From: Deltaproteobacteria bacterium
GTDB taxonomy: Bacteria > Myxococcota_A > Polyangia > HGW-17 > SLPX01
DNA: 17,965 nucleotides
NCBI GenBank assembly: GCA_011390535.1
Contig: JAABSF010000009.1
Span: 1-17,965, forward strand
Direction: 5' to 3'
Under the pieces are notes generated by a model. The model saw only the letters and a program-made list of their open reading frames with translations. It did no database searches and was not told where the DNA came from. Positions 1 to 7,613 of the stretch are shown one piece after another. Both the position numbers and the translations under genes were made by a program. Numbering within the stretch: position 1 is the stretch's first letter; each line of letters starts with the position of its first letter.

Positions 1-1
1 C

Positions 2-94
2 ATGCCCTTTATTTTCCTTTTCCTGATGGGGTATTGGTACGTCGGGATTGCTTCTTTTGTGCATGCCAGAGCACAAGTCAGAAACAGTAAATAA
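2..94 (+). CDS. C-terminal end of a membrane protein (partial, 5' end outside the window)
   Basis: Reading from base 2, an open frame of 30 codons ends at TAA 92-94. It encodes a strongly hydrophobic stretch (PFIFLFLMGYWYVGIASFV) followed by a basic tail (HARAQVRNSK). This is what the last membrane helix and cytoplasmic tail of an inner-membrane protein look like. The first codon happens to be ATG, but the frame most likely continues upstream. A hairpin follows 30 bases after the stop. Too little remains to assign a family. Confidence 0.5.
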   Translation: MPFIFLFLMGYWYVGIASFVHARAQVRNSK

Positions 95-359
95 GCTTTG
101 TTAAAAAACAAGACATCTGGAACGAAAAAGAACCCGTTCTTTTTCAATTTTAGAGAATCACTGCCGTCTGGTCTCTTGTAAGCCGAAAAAACACCCCCTA
201 AATTCACTGACAATAAAGAAAAAAAGTTGGGGTTTTATATACACCAAAACTAAAGGGTGGCTCCCGGTGTTTTGAAGTTACCGCAGGAGTGTGGAATGGA
301 TTGAATGTCTTTCGTAACAGAAGTTCTATTTGAACGGAAGATCTTCTAATGATTTACTG
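95..359. other. Intergenic region without a recognisable gene
   Basis: Between the partial gene ending at 94 and the convergent gene ending at 360 I see no coding-like frame. Besides the hairpin at 124-145 it holds an interrupted inverted repeat (CAAAAC 245-250 with GTTTTG 269-274, with an inner GGG/CCC) and a 10-bp palindrome GAAGATCTTC at 337-346. Neither has a convincing T-run. No clear terminator for the minus-strand gene ending at 360 was found. Confidence 0.5.
124..145 (+). terminator. Terminator-like hairpin after the partial membrane gene
   Basis: GAAAAAGAA and TTCTTTTTC form a perfect 9-bp stem with a 4-base loop CCCG, then AATTTT. It lies 30 bases after the stop at 94 and in the right orientation to end that transcript. 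The stem is AT-rich and the T-run short, so it would be weak. Confidence 0.38.
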
Positions 360-1007
360 CTAACTTGCAGGGGGTGGTGGGGCGGCGAGATCTCCAGAAC
401 TGGAGGGTTTGGGAAGAACTCGTCTTCTTACTGCGGAGACTTTCATATAACGGCACAAAACAGCAACCATTCCTTCAATGGAGAGAGTTTTTATGTCGTC
501 ATCTCTACGAGCATATTTGGGTTCCCCTGACTTGAGCTTAGTCGCTATTATTTCGTTGAGAGTTGAAGGATGGGAGCTGCCGTCACGGCGGTCGGTAAAC
601 GTCACATTATCTTCTGCAATACCTACTCCGGCACCCAAATCTCTAACAAAGCGGACCCTTGTATCCAAAGGAACATTGTCTCGATTGTAATGTCCTCGGA
701 TTTCCACTGAGAGAGTTCCTTCTTCTGAGATCCCAAGGGTTAAAACGAATGTTTGCCACCCTTCAGAGACAATGTCGTCCTTTTCGAGAGATGGAAAAAT
801 AAAATTTAACCGCCCGATAGGAATTTCATTTTCAAAACGCATTAGAAAAGTCAGCTCTTGAGATGTTAGTGCATAACGCATCTGGCATTTGCTTACCTGA
901 CATTGGTTCAGCGCTCTAATATTTTCCTGCCATAATTCCATAGTAGGGAGGTTTTTTCGTCGCTCCGGACCTGAATATCCCGATGTTCTGACTTGCTCGT
1001 TGCTCAT
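360..1007 (-). CDS. Hypothetical protein with Pro/Ala-rich C-terminus
   Basis: I do not recognise this 215-residue protein. It has no signal peptide or membrane segment and so is probably cytoplasmic. The N-terminus carries GYSGPERRKN, reminiscent of the basic patch that opens PilZ domains, but no matching D/NxSxxG motif is visible, so I do not call PilZ. The middle alternates short hydrophobic strands and charged turns; the tail is SSSGDLAAPPPPAS. The frame is open up to an ATG at 1046, but I choose the ATG at 1005-1007. It has GGAG at 1013-1016, five bases upstream, while the upstream ATG overlaps the -10 of a near-consensus promoter and would lie before the transcription start. The gene is monocistronic, divergent from the S41 protease gene. 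Confidence 0.7.
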   Translation of the reverse strand: MSNEQVRTSGYSGPERRKNLPTMELWQENIRALNQCQVSKCQMRYALTSQELTFLMRFENEIPIGRLNFIFPSLEKDDIVSEGWQTFVLTLGISEEGTLSVEIRGHYNRDNVPLDTRVRFVRDLGAGVGIAEDNVTFTDRRDGSSHPSTLNEIIATKLKSGEPKYARRDDDIKTLSIEGMVAVLCRYMKVSAVRRRVLPKPSSSGDLAAPPPPAS

Positions 1008-1012
1008 TGGTA

Positions 1013-1016
1013 CTCC
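1013..1016 (-). promoter_or_regulatory. Ribosome binding site deciding the start at 1007
   Basis: GGAG on the minus strand, five bases before ATG 1007-1005. The alternative start at 1046 has no comparable site. Confidence 0.65.
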
Positions 1017-1044
1017 GTTTTTTTTTATGAACTTTTTTGTTGCC

Positions 1045-1072
1045 ATTATGTTTGTCCGGAAAATAGTGTCAA
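1045..1072 (-). promoter_or_regulatory. Sigma-70-type promoter for the gene ending at 360
   Basis: On the minus strand TTGACA (1072-1067, perfect -35) is followed after 16 bases by CATAAT (1050-1045, five of six -10 bases). Transcription would begin near 1038, giving a leader of about 31 bases before the start at 1007. The -10 overlaps the alternative ATG at 1046. Confidence 0.65.
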
Positions 1073-1217
1073 GAGACGAAATGGCTTGATAATATACAAA
1101 GCGAGCTAAAAATCTGTTACAAGAAAAGATCTAGGCGGTTTCAACCTTTTTAGGTGAGCGCTGTGATTGTGTTTATTTGAACCGGTTATTTTTGAGTTTT
1201 ACGCAGGAATTTTTGTC

Positions 1218-4200
1218 TTGTCGTTTAAAGGACTAAGAAGAGAATACTCAACAGGAAAGAATATTAGTGGTCGCATAATGTTGGTGGTCACATGTTTTTT
1301 CTTGGCCGCAGGTGTTGCAGCTTACAGAGAGGCGCTGGAGCCGGTCTCGGTTCGTTCTCAGGCTGCGATGAGACAATACGTAGAGGGAAAACACCGTCGA
1401 TATCGCCTTACGGCGTTTGTGCTTCAGGTAGTTAAAGATAACTATGTAGATCCAACTCGATTGAAACCCAAAGAAATGCTTAAAGCAGCGCTGGAAGAGC
1501 TGCAAAAGCAGGTTGCGGAGGTCATGGTTATATGGCCGGAGGAAAAGAGAGAGGTTGAGTTGAAGGTTGATATATACCGTCGCAGCTTTGATCTCTCCGG
1601 GGTGGATTCGATTTCCACTTTGTATACCGCGCTAAAAGAAATACTTTCTTTTATAGAAAAATATGCCGGCAAAGAACAAAAAGCAGAAGAGATAGAATAC
1701 GATGCAATTAATGGCATGCTGCATACTCTAGATCCTCACTCTCTGCTGATGGATCCCGAGGTTTACAAGAACCTCAAGATGGGAACACGAGGTTCTTTTG
1801 GAGGGCTCGGTATAGTTATTTCAATAAGAGAAAGGCTTTTACAGGTGGTTTCTCCTATAGATGATTCGCCGGCATATAAGGCAGGGATTAAAGCAGGTGA
1901 TGTAATAGTCAAGATCGAGGGGGAGACAACCATTAACATGACCTTGAATGAAGCGGTCAACAAGTTAAGGGGAGATCCTGGGACAAAGGTAGAAATTTGG
2001 GTTAAGCGGAAAGGTTGGGCGGAGGCGCGAAAATTTGTCATTAAGAGAGCCGTTATCCATATCAAGAGCGTAGAATCCATGATGTTGAAGAACGGCATTG
2101 GGTTTCTCCGGATAAAGCAATTCAGCCGAAAAACCGACCAAGAGGTAGCGGAGCACCTAAAAAAAATGAAAAAAAAGGGCGCGAAAGGGATTGTTTTAGG
2201 GTTGTACAATAATCCTGGAGGGCTCTTAGGGCAGGCCATCCGGGTGGCAGACCTTTTTATCGACAAAGGGAGCATCGTAACTACGGTTGGATATGCCGGC
2301 AAGAAGCGCGAGACCATGAAGGCAACCAAAGAAAACACGGTTTGGAGAAAACCTGTGATAGTCCTTGTAAACAGTGGATCCGCCAGTGCTTCCGAGATAT
2401 TGGCCGGAGCATTGAAAGAGAGAGGGCGGGCGATTGTTTTAGGGGAGACGACGTTTGGAAAAGGTTCGGTTCAAGTGCTCTTTGATAATGATGACGGATC
2501 AGCTCTAAAAATTACCACTCGGCAATACCTGACACCGGGAGATAACTCAATTCAGTCGGTGGGTATTGTGCCTGATGTACGGTTTGTTCCTGTTACAATT
2601 AGAAAAGATAATTTAAAGCTTTTTGCTACATCTAAAAAAAGACGGGAACATGATCTTGAAAAACACTTGAATCCAAGCTGGGAGAAAAGCAGCAAACCGT
2701 CAGCGATGGCGGAGATCAAGTATCTGGCCCATGATGAAAAAGCGCGCAGAGAATTCAATGGTTCAGTTTCAGGCAATGCTGCTGATATTGAGGTTATAAA
2801 AATAGCAGCCGGGTTGCTTTCACAAAACCCAACCACGAGGAGAAAAGAGCTTCTGCAAAACGCTAAAACACGCATCTCAGAAATAAGAGAAGCTCAACAA
2901 AAGAGAATCGCTCAAGCCTTGAAAAAACTTGGGATAGATTGGTCCGTAGAGCCGGTGTCCACAGTCCCGATGTTGGAAGCCACCCTTTTAGCGGAGCCCG
3001 GAGATTTTAAGGTAAAAGCGGGTGAATCGATAAAGCTTACGGTTAAAGTAACAAATTTAGGTCTCGGCACAGCTTATAGAGTTAGGGCGATATCTTCCAG
3101 CTTTTCTCACCTTTTTGATGAAAAAGAATTTGTTTTTGGAAAAATTGCACCTGGTGAGACGCGTCAATGGACAATCAACGTCCAAATACCGTTTCGTTAT
3201 CATAACCAAGCGATACCCCTTTCGATCCGATTTTTTGAGGAGTATGGAAACGGCCCGCCTTTGCTGAAGACCAGCATAAAAATAAGAGGGCATAAACGGC
3301 CTGTTCTTGCTGCTCAATATCAGCTTATAGATGATCTTTTGGGCAACCGTGATGGGTTGATTCAGAAAGGGGAGAGAGTTCGCTTAAGGGTAACGGTACG
3401 AAATGTAGGAAAGGGAACCTCTCATTCTACAGAGGTGTCGTTGAAAAATCTTTCAGGATCAGCAGTATCAGTTCGTCAAGGAAAGGTGGATTTGGGAAAA
3501 CTAGAGGTCGGAGAAGAGAAAGACGCTGATTTGGTATTTGATGTGAAAAAAGGGCTCACCTTCAGAACCATGATGCTTAAATTGGTTTTACAAGACACAT
3601 CGCTAAAAACAAGGTTTGAAGAACGGGTGGTTTTTTCGGTTTCGGGAAACGGGCGACTTGTGGAAAAGCTCGATGGGTGGATACAAGTAAAGAAAGAAGA
3701 GGCAGAGTTGAGAGGTGGCCCTGACAAAGACAGCGCTCTTTTAGGGTGGGCGACACGAGGAAGCACTTTTTTACTTTCAGGGCGTATTCACGGATGGTAT
3801 CGGGTAGAGTGGAAACCTGGAAGGCCTGCCTTTTTACCTATCGAAAGCTCAGAGGTGTTGTTGCAGAAAAAACATCCTAAAAAGGATCCGGTTGTTAGAA
3901 GGTTTTTTCATTTGACTCCACCTATCATAAAAACAAAAAAAGTACCTTTGATAACAAAAAACCCCGCCGTTTCTCTCAGGGGAGTGGTTTATGATGATAA
4001 AAAAGTGAAAGATGTTTTCATAGAGGTTATCCATGTAGGAGAAGATATTCATCGCAAAAAGGTGCTTTATAGGTCGAATCGATTCAGCAAAGAAGAAAAA
4101 CAGATACCGTTTGAGCTGAACGTAGACCTTCGCAAAGGACTCAATTACATCAAAATTGTTGGGAGAGAGAATGAGCATGTAAAGACCGAGAAAATGTTGA

Positions 4201-4241
4201 TTGTTTTAAAAAGGGGAGAGATGTGGCAAAAATACAAATAA
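1218..4241 (+). CDS. S41 family C-terminal processing peptidase with PDZ, CARDB-like, SH3b-like and Ig-like domains
   Basis: A serine protease of the CtpA/Tsp type, about 1,007 residues and more than twice the usual length. An N-terminal basic stretch and hydrophobic segment (about residues 21-35) suggest a signal anchor with the rest in the periplasm. The order is: helical S41 N-domain; PDZ (about 190-268, GLGIV then AGIKAGDVI); S41 core (about 290-455) with catalytic Ser390 in GSASASE and Lys415 in FGKGSVQ, the family's spacing of 25; two CARDB/NEW-like beta sandwiches (about 580-690 and 696-810); an SH3b-like domain (about 820-880); a C-terminal Ig-like domain (about 915-1005). The catalytic dyad looks intact. 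The architecture resembles the myxobacterial MXAN_5808-type S41 peptidases, from memory only. Start: TTG 1218 has AGGA at 1205-1208. The frame stays open to a TTG at 1167, and ATG 1278 would keep the hydrophobic segment but lacks a good ribosome site. The gene converges on the one ending at 4316. Confidence 0.88.
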   Translation: MSFKGLRREYSTGKNISGRIMLVVTCFFLAAGVAAYREALEPVSVRSQAAMRQYVEGKHRRYRLTAFVLQVVKDNYVDPTRLKPKEMLKAALEELQKQVAEVMVIWPEEKREVELKVDIYRRSFDLSGVDSISTLYTALKEILSFIEKYAGKEQKAEEIEYDAINGMLHTLDPHSLLMDPEVYKNLKMGTRGSFGGLGIVISIRERLLQVVSPIDDSPAYKAGIKAGDVIVKIEGETTINMTLNEAVNKLRGDPGTKVEIWVKRKGWAEARKFVIKRAVIHIKSVESMMLKNGIGFLRIKQFSRKTDQEVAEHLKKMKKKGAKGIVLGLYNNPGGLLGQAIRVADLFIDKGSIVTTVGYAGKKRETMKATKENTVWRKPVIVLVNSGSASASEILAGALKERGRAIVLGETTFGKGSVQVLFDNDDGSALKITTRQYLTPGDNSIQSVGIVPDVRFVPVTIRKDNLKLFATSKKRREHDLEKHLNPSWEKSSKPSAMAEIKYLAHDEKARREFNGSVSGNAADIEVIKIAAGLLSQNPTTRRKELLQNAKTRISEIREAQQKRIAQALKKLGIDWSVEPVSTVPMLEATLLAEPGDFKVKAGESIKLTVKVTNLGLGTAYRVRAISSSFSHLFDEKEFVFGKIAPGETRQWTINVQIPFRYHNQAIPLSIRFFEEYGNGPPLLKTSIKIRGHKRPVLAAQYQLIDDLLGNRDGLIQKGERVRLRVTVRNVGKGTSHSTEVSLKNLSGSAVSVRQGKVDLGKLEVGEEKDADLVFDVKKGLTFRTMMLKLVLQDTSLKTRFEERVVFSVSGNGRLVEKLDGWIQVKKEEAELRGGPDKDSALLGWATRGSTFLLSGRIHGWYRVEWKPGRPAFLPIESSEVLLQKKHPKKDPVVRRFFHLTPPIIKTKKVPLITKNPAVSLRGVVYDDKKVKDVFIEVIHVGEDIHRKKVLYRSNRFSKEEKQIPFELNVDLRKGLNYIKIVGRENEHVKTEKMLIVLKRGEMWQKYK

Positions 4242-4315
4242 TCACAAAAGCTCACTATTCCAGGAGTTTTTGTTGAGATGAGAACCTGAAAAAGCTCACA
4301 AGATATCCGGCTATT

Positions 4316-5395
4316 TCAGTGTTTTGACCAGCAACTTTCCAGCTTGGATGCCAGAAAAGAGATTTCTTTTGGTTTTAGGCTCACAGTTGGGATGTGGGGA
4401 AATTCTATTATAGAAACATCAAAAGATTCTTTAAGTTTTGAGATCATTTTTCTTTGCAGAGCTTGTCGCTTCTTCAAAAACCGGGTCTCTTCTATTAGAA
4501 AACTTTGTTTACAGAGTGAAGGGGAGTTTTTCAGCAATTTTAGGACAATGGGATTTGTGAAGGCGGTGTTTTCAATAACATTGTTTATTACCAAAAGCGC
4601 AATTCGATGATTCATCTCTTCTAATCGAGATTTTAACTCGATTGTCTCTTTTACGGCAATGGACTCAGGTGTTGTAACTAAAACAATACCTACTCGGTCA
4701 GGATCTTGGAGCATGGCGACAATCTCTTCAAGATCTCTTTTTAAAACCGAGGGGGGAAGAATGGAAAGAATTTTAGTTGGTTGGCCCAACAGTCGGTCGA
4801 TATGTCCCAAGCCGGCGGTTTCACCTATTATAGTGTGAAACCGGGGTTCTCCCTCCGGCAATCGTTCTTGTGTGTAGAACCACAACCGTCCCATTAAAGC
4901 CAGAGATCTAATTCCAGGGACCGCGGTCATAAATCTATCCGAAAAAGCCTTTTGCAGAAGACTTTCTATGATGTTCCCTTTTTTCATACGTAAAGTGCCG
5001 AAAGACGCAAGGCAAGAGGAAGGGTCTAAGTTTACCGACCACAGGTTGGAGTTTGTTCTCCATGGCCGTTCTGTTTCACTTGGTTCATCCATGTCAAGAA
5101 TCGAACCCAACCCTGCCGGAGCGTTCATTTGTGCCAGGAGAACTCTTTTGTTTTGTTTTAACTTCCCTTCCATTCTGCCTACATCGGTGTATTCTTCATC
5201 CGGCAGGCTTTTTTCTGACTTGGTGTTATTGTTTGAAGCTGTGTGAATAGTTGTGGAAAACTCAGGAATCCCGGCTCCTGACAAGGCAAAAGCCAAGGAT
5301 GCGGCAACAGATGTCTTTCCCACGCCACCTTTTCCGGCCAGCAAAAGCAAGGGGATTTCATTTATTCTCTTTGGCTTTTTGTCACAAATAGGCAA
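4316..5395 (-). CDS. ArsA/ParA-like P-loop ATPase with degenerate motifs
   Basis: A 359-residue member of the SIMIBI-class ATPases (ArsA/GET3/MinD). The deviant Walker A GKGGVGKT (21-28) with signature Lys22 is intact. Two other family motifs are altered: the ArsA 'DPA' position reads NAPAGL (Asn91), and the 'DTAPTGH' motif reads ETAGLGH (Glu192). An insertion of about 40 polar residues (about 43-83) separates the P-loop helix from the next strand. PGIRSLALMGRLW (160-172) matches a conserved stretch of ArsA-like proteins in myxobacteria and actinobacteria, and VINNVI resembles the base-binding segment. No membrane segment, so cytoplasmic. TTG 5395 is the start, with GGA five bases upstream. 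It lies 36 bases behind the receiver-like/PilZ gene and is probably cotranscribed. The metalloid-pump function of ArsA should not be assumed; a role in positioning or regulation is possible. Confidence 0.82.
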   Translation of the reverse strand: MPICDKKPKRINEIPLLLLAGKGGVGKTSVAASLAFALSGAGIPEFSTTIHTASNNNTKSEKSLPDEEYTDVGRMEGKLKQNKRVLLAQMNAPAGLGSILDMDEPSETERPWRTNSNLWSVNLDPSSCLASFGTLRMKKGNIIESLLQKAFSDRFMTAVPGIRSLALMGRLWFYTQERLPEGEPRFHTIIGETAGLGHIDRLLGQPTKILSILPPSVLKRDLEEIVAMLQDPDRVGIVLVTTPESIAVKETIELKSRLEEMNHRIALLVINNVIENTAFTNPIVLKLLKNSPSLCKQSFLIEETRFLKKRQALQRKMISKLKESFDVSIIEFPHIPTVSLKPKEISFLASKLESCWSKH

Positions 5396-5431
5396 AGCTT
5401 TCCGAATACAAAGGCTTTAAGTATTTTGAGA

Positions 5432-6142
5432 TCAGGATTTTCCCATTACAAAACTATGAACGGATTTACGATCTTCTTCTTTCATCTCTTCAAAATACAC
5501 ACCCATTCCGGGAGGAGATTTGCGTCCTGCTGTTTGACTGGATTCTACTTTCCAGGTTACTTTGACGCCTACCTCCAGCTCAGGGTGACCAGGCAGAGCA
5601 AAACGCAGCTTCAGTTTTGTTTGGGGTTCGAGAGGAGACAGCGTTTCGATAAAAGCCCCTTCACTGGAGAGGTTATAAAGTCTGCCTTTGATCCAGGCGT
5701 CTTTATGCTTGTATGAAGCGGTGAATCCTCCATATATTCTTTTTTTTCGTCTTGGCGCACCTTGCCTGGAATAGATCAGATCATTAACTGCAAAGACAAG
5801 CTCAGGCACTCTCACTCCCATGGCAAAGAGCGCGTTCTCGGTGAGATCTATGAAACCAACGATGTCACCTCCAGGTGGAGGATCCTCGCTGACAAGAATG
5901 ACACGTCTTTCATGGGAGCCTAGTTTGCGTGCAATATCCGTTGGGATGTCATCTGTGAGCCTAGCTTTCAAAATCACGACATCGAAGGAAATCCCTTTCT
6001 TCAGTGTTTCTTCCATTTCGGCGATGGAATCGGCTGTGACTACATTGTAGCCCAGCCTTCTAAAAACAGCATTTAAAACCTGACGCTCCGGTCCTGGATG
6101 ATCGGCTATCAATAAATGATTTTCTTTGGTGGTCTGATTCAT
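5432..6142 (-). CDS. Degenerate receiver fused to a PilZ (c-di-GMP-binding) domain
   Basis: A 236-residue cytoplasmic protein. Residues 8-125 fold like a response-regulator receiver (HLLIADHPGPERQVL, then FDVVILKARL), but the phosphorylated Asp is replaced by Lys59 and only one residue of the usual acidic pair (Asp14) is present. Phosphotransfer is therefore unlikely. Residues 128-236 form a PilZ domain with both c-di-GMP motifs: RxxxR as R131-R135 (RRKKR) and N/DxSxxG as N157-G162 (NLSSEG), then GMGVYFEEM near the end. This arrangement is common in myxobacterial PilZ proteins. The ATG at 6142 is the best start, although I see no clear Shine-Dalgarno sequence. It lies 52 bases after the TPR lipoprotein gene and 36 before the ATPase gene, all on the same strand. 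Confidence 0.88.
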   Translation of the reverse strand: MNQTTKENHLLIADHPGPERQVLNAVFRRLGYNVVTADSIAEMEETLKKGISFDVVILKARLTDDIPTDIARKLGSHERRVILVSEDPPPGGDIVGFIDLTENALFAMGVRVPELVFAVNDLIYSRQGAPRRKKRIYGGFTASYKHKDAWIKGRLYNLSSEGAFIETLSPLEPQTKLKLRFALPGHPELEVGVKVTWKVESSQTAGRKSPPGMGVYFEEMKEEDRKSVHSFVMGKS

Positions 6143-6194
6143 GATTCAATGATTTTTACACGGTTTTTTCTTTTCTGGAAACCCCTTATCAACA

Positions 6195-7322
6195 TTAATA
6201 TGCTTTGTCTCTGTCTTTTGGTGGTTTCACAAACGTCTCTCTTCTATGTGGACGAGTCGGATCAGGTGGAGAAAAAGCAGCCTCTGTGTAGGGGCACCCC
6301 ATTTTTGGAAACCTTTTTTTACAAGAGGACAACAGGCTTTTTGCCTCTTTTTCTCGCTTCATAGCTTTCAGTAAAGTACCAAGCTTATCTGTAACCGAAG
6401 CCTGCCAAGCCCTTCCATCTTGTGTCTGCGAGGCACCTTTTTTATATGCCATGGCAGCTTCGTTTGGCCGTTTTTGTGCCCAAAGGGCGTCTCCCAGAAG
6501 AGATAATGTCCAGGTGCTCTTTGGGTTCAGTGACAGAGCTCTTCTTAGGGTTTTCTCCGCCGCTTCAGGTCGTTGATATCGCAAAAGAACCTCTCCCAAT
6601 AATCTTTGTTTCTCGGGATTCTTAGAGGAGAGCTTAGCTGCTTTTTGTGCATGAACCAACGCCTTGCCTGTTTTATTGGCTAGAAACCATGCTCGCGCCG
6701 TTAAGGCATGTGCTTCCGAGTCTTGGCTGTTTTTTAAGAGTATTTTCTCCAAAAGACTCACTGCTGCTTTGTTTTGGTGTTGTGAAATGCGAATCCGCGC
6801 GAGCAAGATCATTGCCTGTCTTTTCACGCTGTCTTTTACCCTGTTTTTCTCTTGTGCTTCATTTTTCTTAGGTTTGGATCCTGTTTTTGCTTTTGTATCC
6901 TCTTTTATTTCTCCTTTTTCCTTTTCTTGCGAAGAGTCGTTTATAAGAGGAAGCAAAATAGAGGCGGACTTTTCCAATAAACCGTTTTTAAAAGCGAGGG
7001 TAGCTTTTTGGATAGTTGATTTTGGTTTTTTAGATAAATGCTCTGCTTCTGTGTTTGTTTTGTCTTTTTTGGTGTCTTTGGGTTTTGTTTTAAAAAGATT
7101 TAAAAGCTTTTCCTCTTTTTTGGGAGGTTTGTTTTTTGTGTTTTTCTTATCTGTGATTTTTTCTTTGTTGTGGGTTTTCGCCAAAGGTTCTTCAGAAGGA
7201 TCTTGTCCCGCAGAAGGGGTAGGAGGACGGGATGGACAGGCTTCGAGAAAAAATAAAGAACCCCCAACGAACAAAATCCAAAAAAACACAGATGATTTTT
7301 GCTTTGTTTTGCAAAGGATCAT
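6195..7322 (-). CDS. TPR-repeat lipoprotein
   Basis: A 375-residue protein starting with a basic segment, a hydrophobic stretch (about 11-26) and a lipobox-like FLEAC with Cys29, so probably lipid-anchored. Glu just two before Cys is unusual. Residues 30-160 are low-complexity, rich in Lys, Glu, Thr and Pro, and look like a flexible spacer. From about 165 to 330 there are tetratricopeptide-like helices (ALTARAWFLANKTGKALVHA, LLGEVLLRYQRPEAAEKTLR, LLGDALWAQKRPNEAAMAY), a protein-binding scaffold. The C-terminus is Pro/Arg-rich. It is first in the minus-strand group with the PilZ and ATPase genes. The start ATG at 7322 lacks an obvious ribosome site. The long plus-strand open frame over its 5' part (6664-7515) is an antisense shadow caused by A-rich codons. 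Confidence 0.82.
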   Translation of the reverse strand: MILCKTKQKSSVFFWILFVGGSLFFLEACPSRPPTPSAGQDPSEEPLAKTHNKEKITDKKNTKNKPPKKEEKLLNLFKTKPKDTKKDKTNTEAEHLSKKPKSTIQKATLAFKNGLLEKSASILLPLINDSSQEKEKGEIKEDTKAKTGSKPKKNEAQEKNRVKDSVKRQAMILLARIRISQHQNKAAVSLLEKILLKNSQDSEAHALTARAWFLANKTGKALVHAQKAAKLSSKNPEKQRLLGEVLLRYQRPEAAEKTLRRALSLNPKSTWTLSLLGDALWAQKRPNEAAMAYKKGASQTQDGRAWQASVTDKLGTLLKAMKREKEAKSLLSSCKKRFPKMGCPYTEAAFSPPDPTRPHRRETFVKPPKDRDKAY

Positions 7323-7511
7323 TGGCTCAACCCATATCCAACTTCCGGCGGCTCCAATTTATTCTCTTTTCTCCCGGATAGGTTTGTCTCATTTTATTCC
7401 TGCATCTTTTATTTACTACAAAAAAAAACTAACGCACGAAAAGCTTTTTAGCTTTGACTATGGAGGAGAAGGGCTGGTGTCAAGGAGCATCGGGGTCACG
7501 GAAAGCGGTAG

Positions 7512-7541
7512 TTGACGTTAATAGATAAACTCGGGTATTTT
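7512..7541 (+). promoter_or_regulatory. Candidate sigma-70 promoter for the barrel gene
   Basis: TTGACG (7512-7517, five of six -35 bases), an 18-base spacer, then TATTTT (7536-7541, four of six -10 bases). Transcription would start near 7548, immediately before the leader hairpins, leaving about 89 bases before the ATG at 7637. Confidence 0.42.
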
Positions 7542-7553
7542 TATTAAGAAAAG

Positions 7554-7613
7554 AACTGTCTCGCACCCTACAGTTGGATTGTAAGTAGACCGGGTTCTAC
7601 GGATCAAACAGTT
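7554..7613 (+). promoter_or_regulatory. Leader inverted repeats with two alternative pairings
   Basis: AACTGT (7554-7559) can pair with ACAGTT at 7570-7575 or with an identical ACAGTT at 7608-7613. Between them GTAGA (7585-7589) and TCTAC (7596-7600) form a perfect 5-bp stem. The distal copy sits 13 bases before the ribosome site at 7626-7629. The stems are short, so this may be chance. Confidence 0.25.

Noticed and set aside
245..274. Inverted repeat CAAAAC/GTTTTG with inner GGG/CCC as a terminator
   Set aside because: The pairing is interrupted by unequal bulges and there is no T-run on either strand.
1047..1217. Plus-strand promoter for the S41 protease gene
   Set aside because: TTGATA near 1094 has only AT-rich sequence 15-16 bases later and no convincing -10, so no site was called.
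1763..2338. Minus-strand open frame of 191 codons
   Set aside because: Antisense to the PDZ and catalytic part of the S41 protease, whose motifs are unmistakable on the plus strand.
4246..4299. Direct repeat AAAAGCTCAC (4246-4255 and 4290-4299) between convergent genes
   Set aside because: A single 10-base repeat in AT-rich sequence with no target-site or mobile-element context; probably chance.
6664..7515. Long plus-strand open frame of 283 codons
   Set aside because: It lies antisense to the TPR lipoprotein gene, is dominated by Phe/Ser/Leu codons from the complement of Lys/Glu-rich coding sequence, and has no ribosome site.
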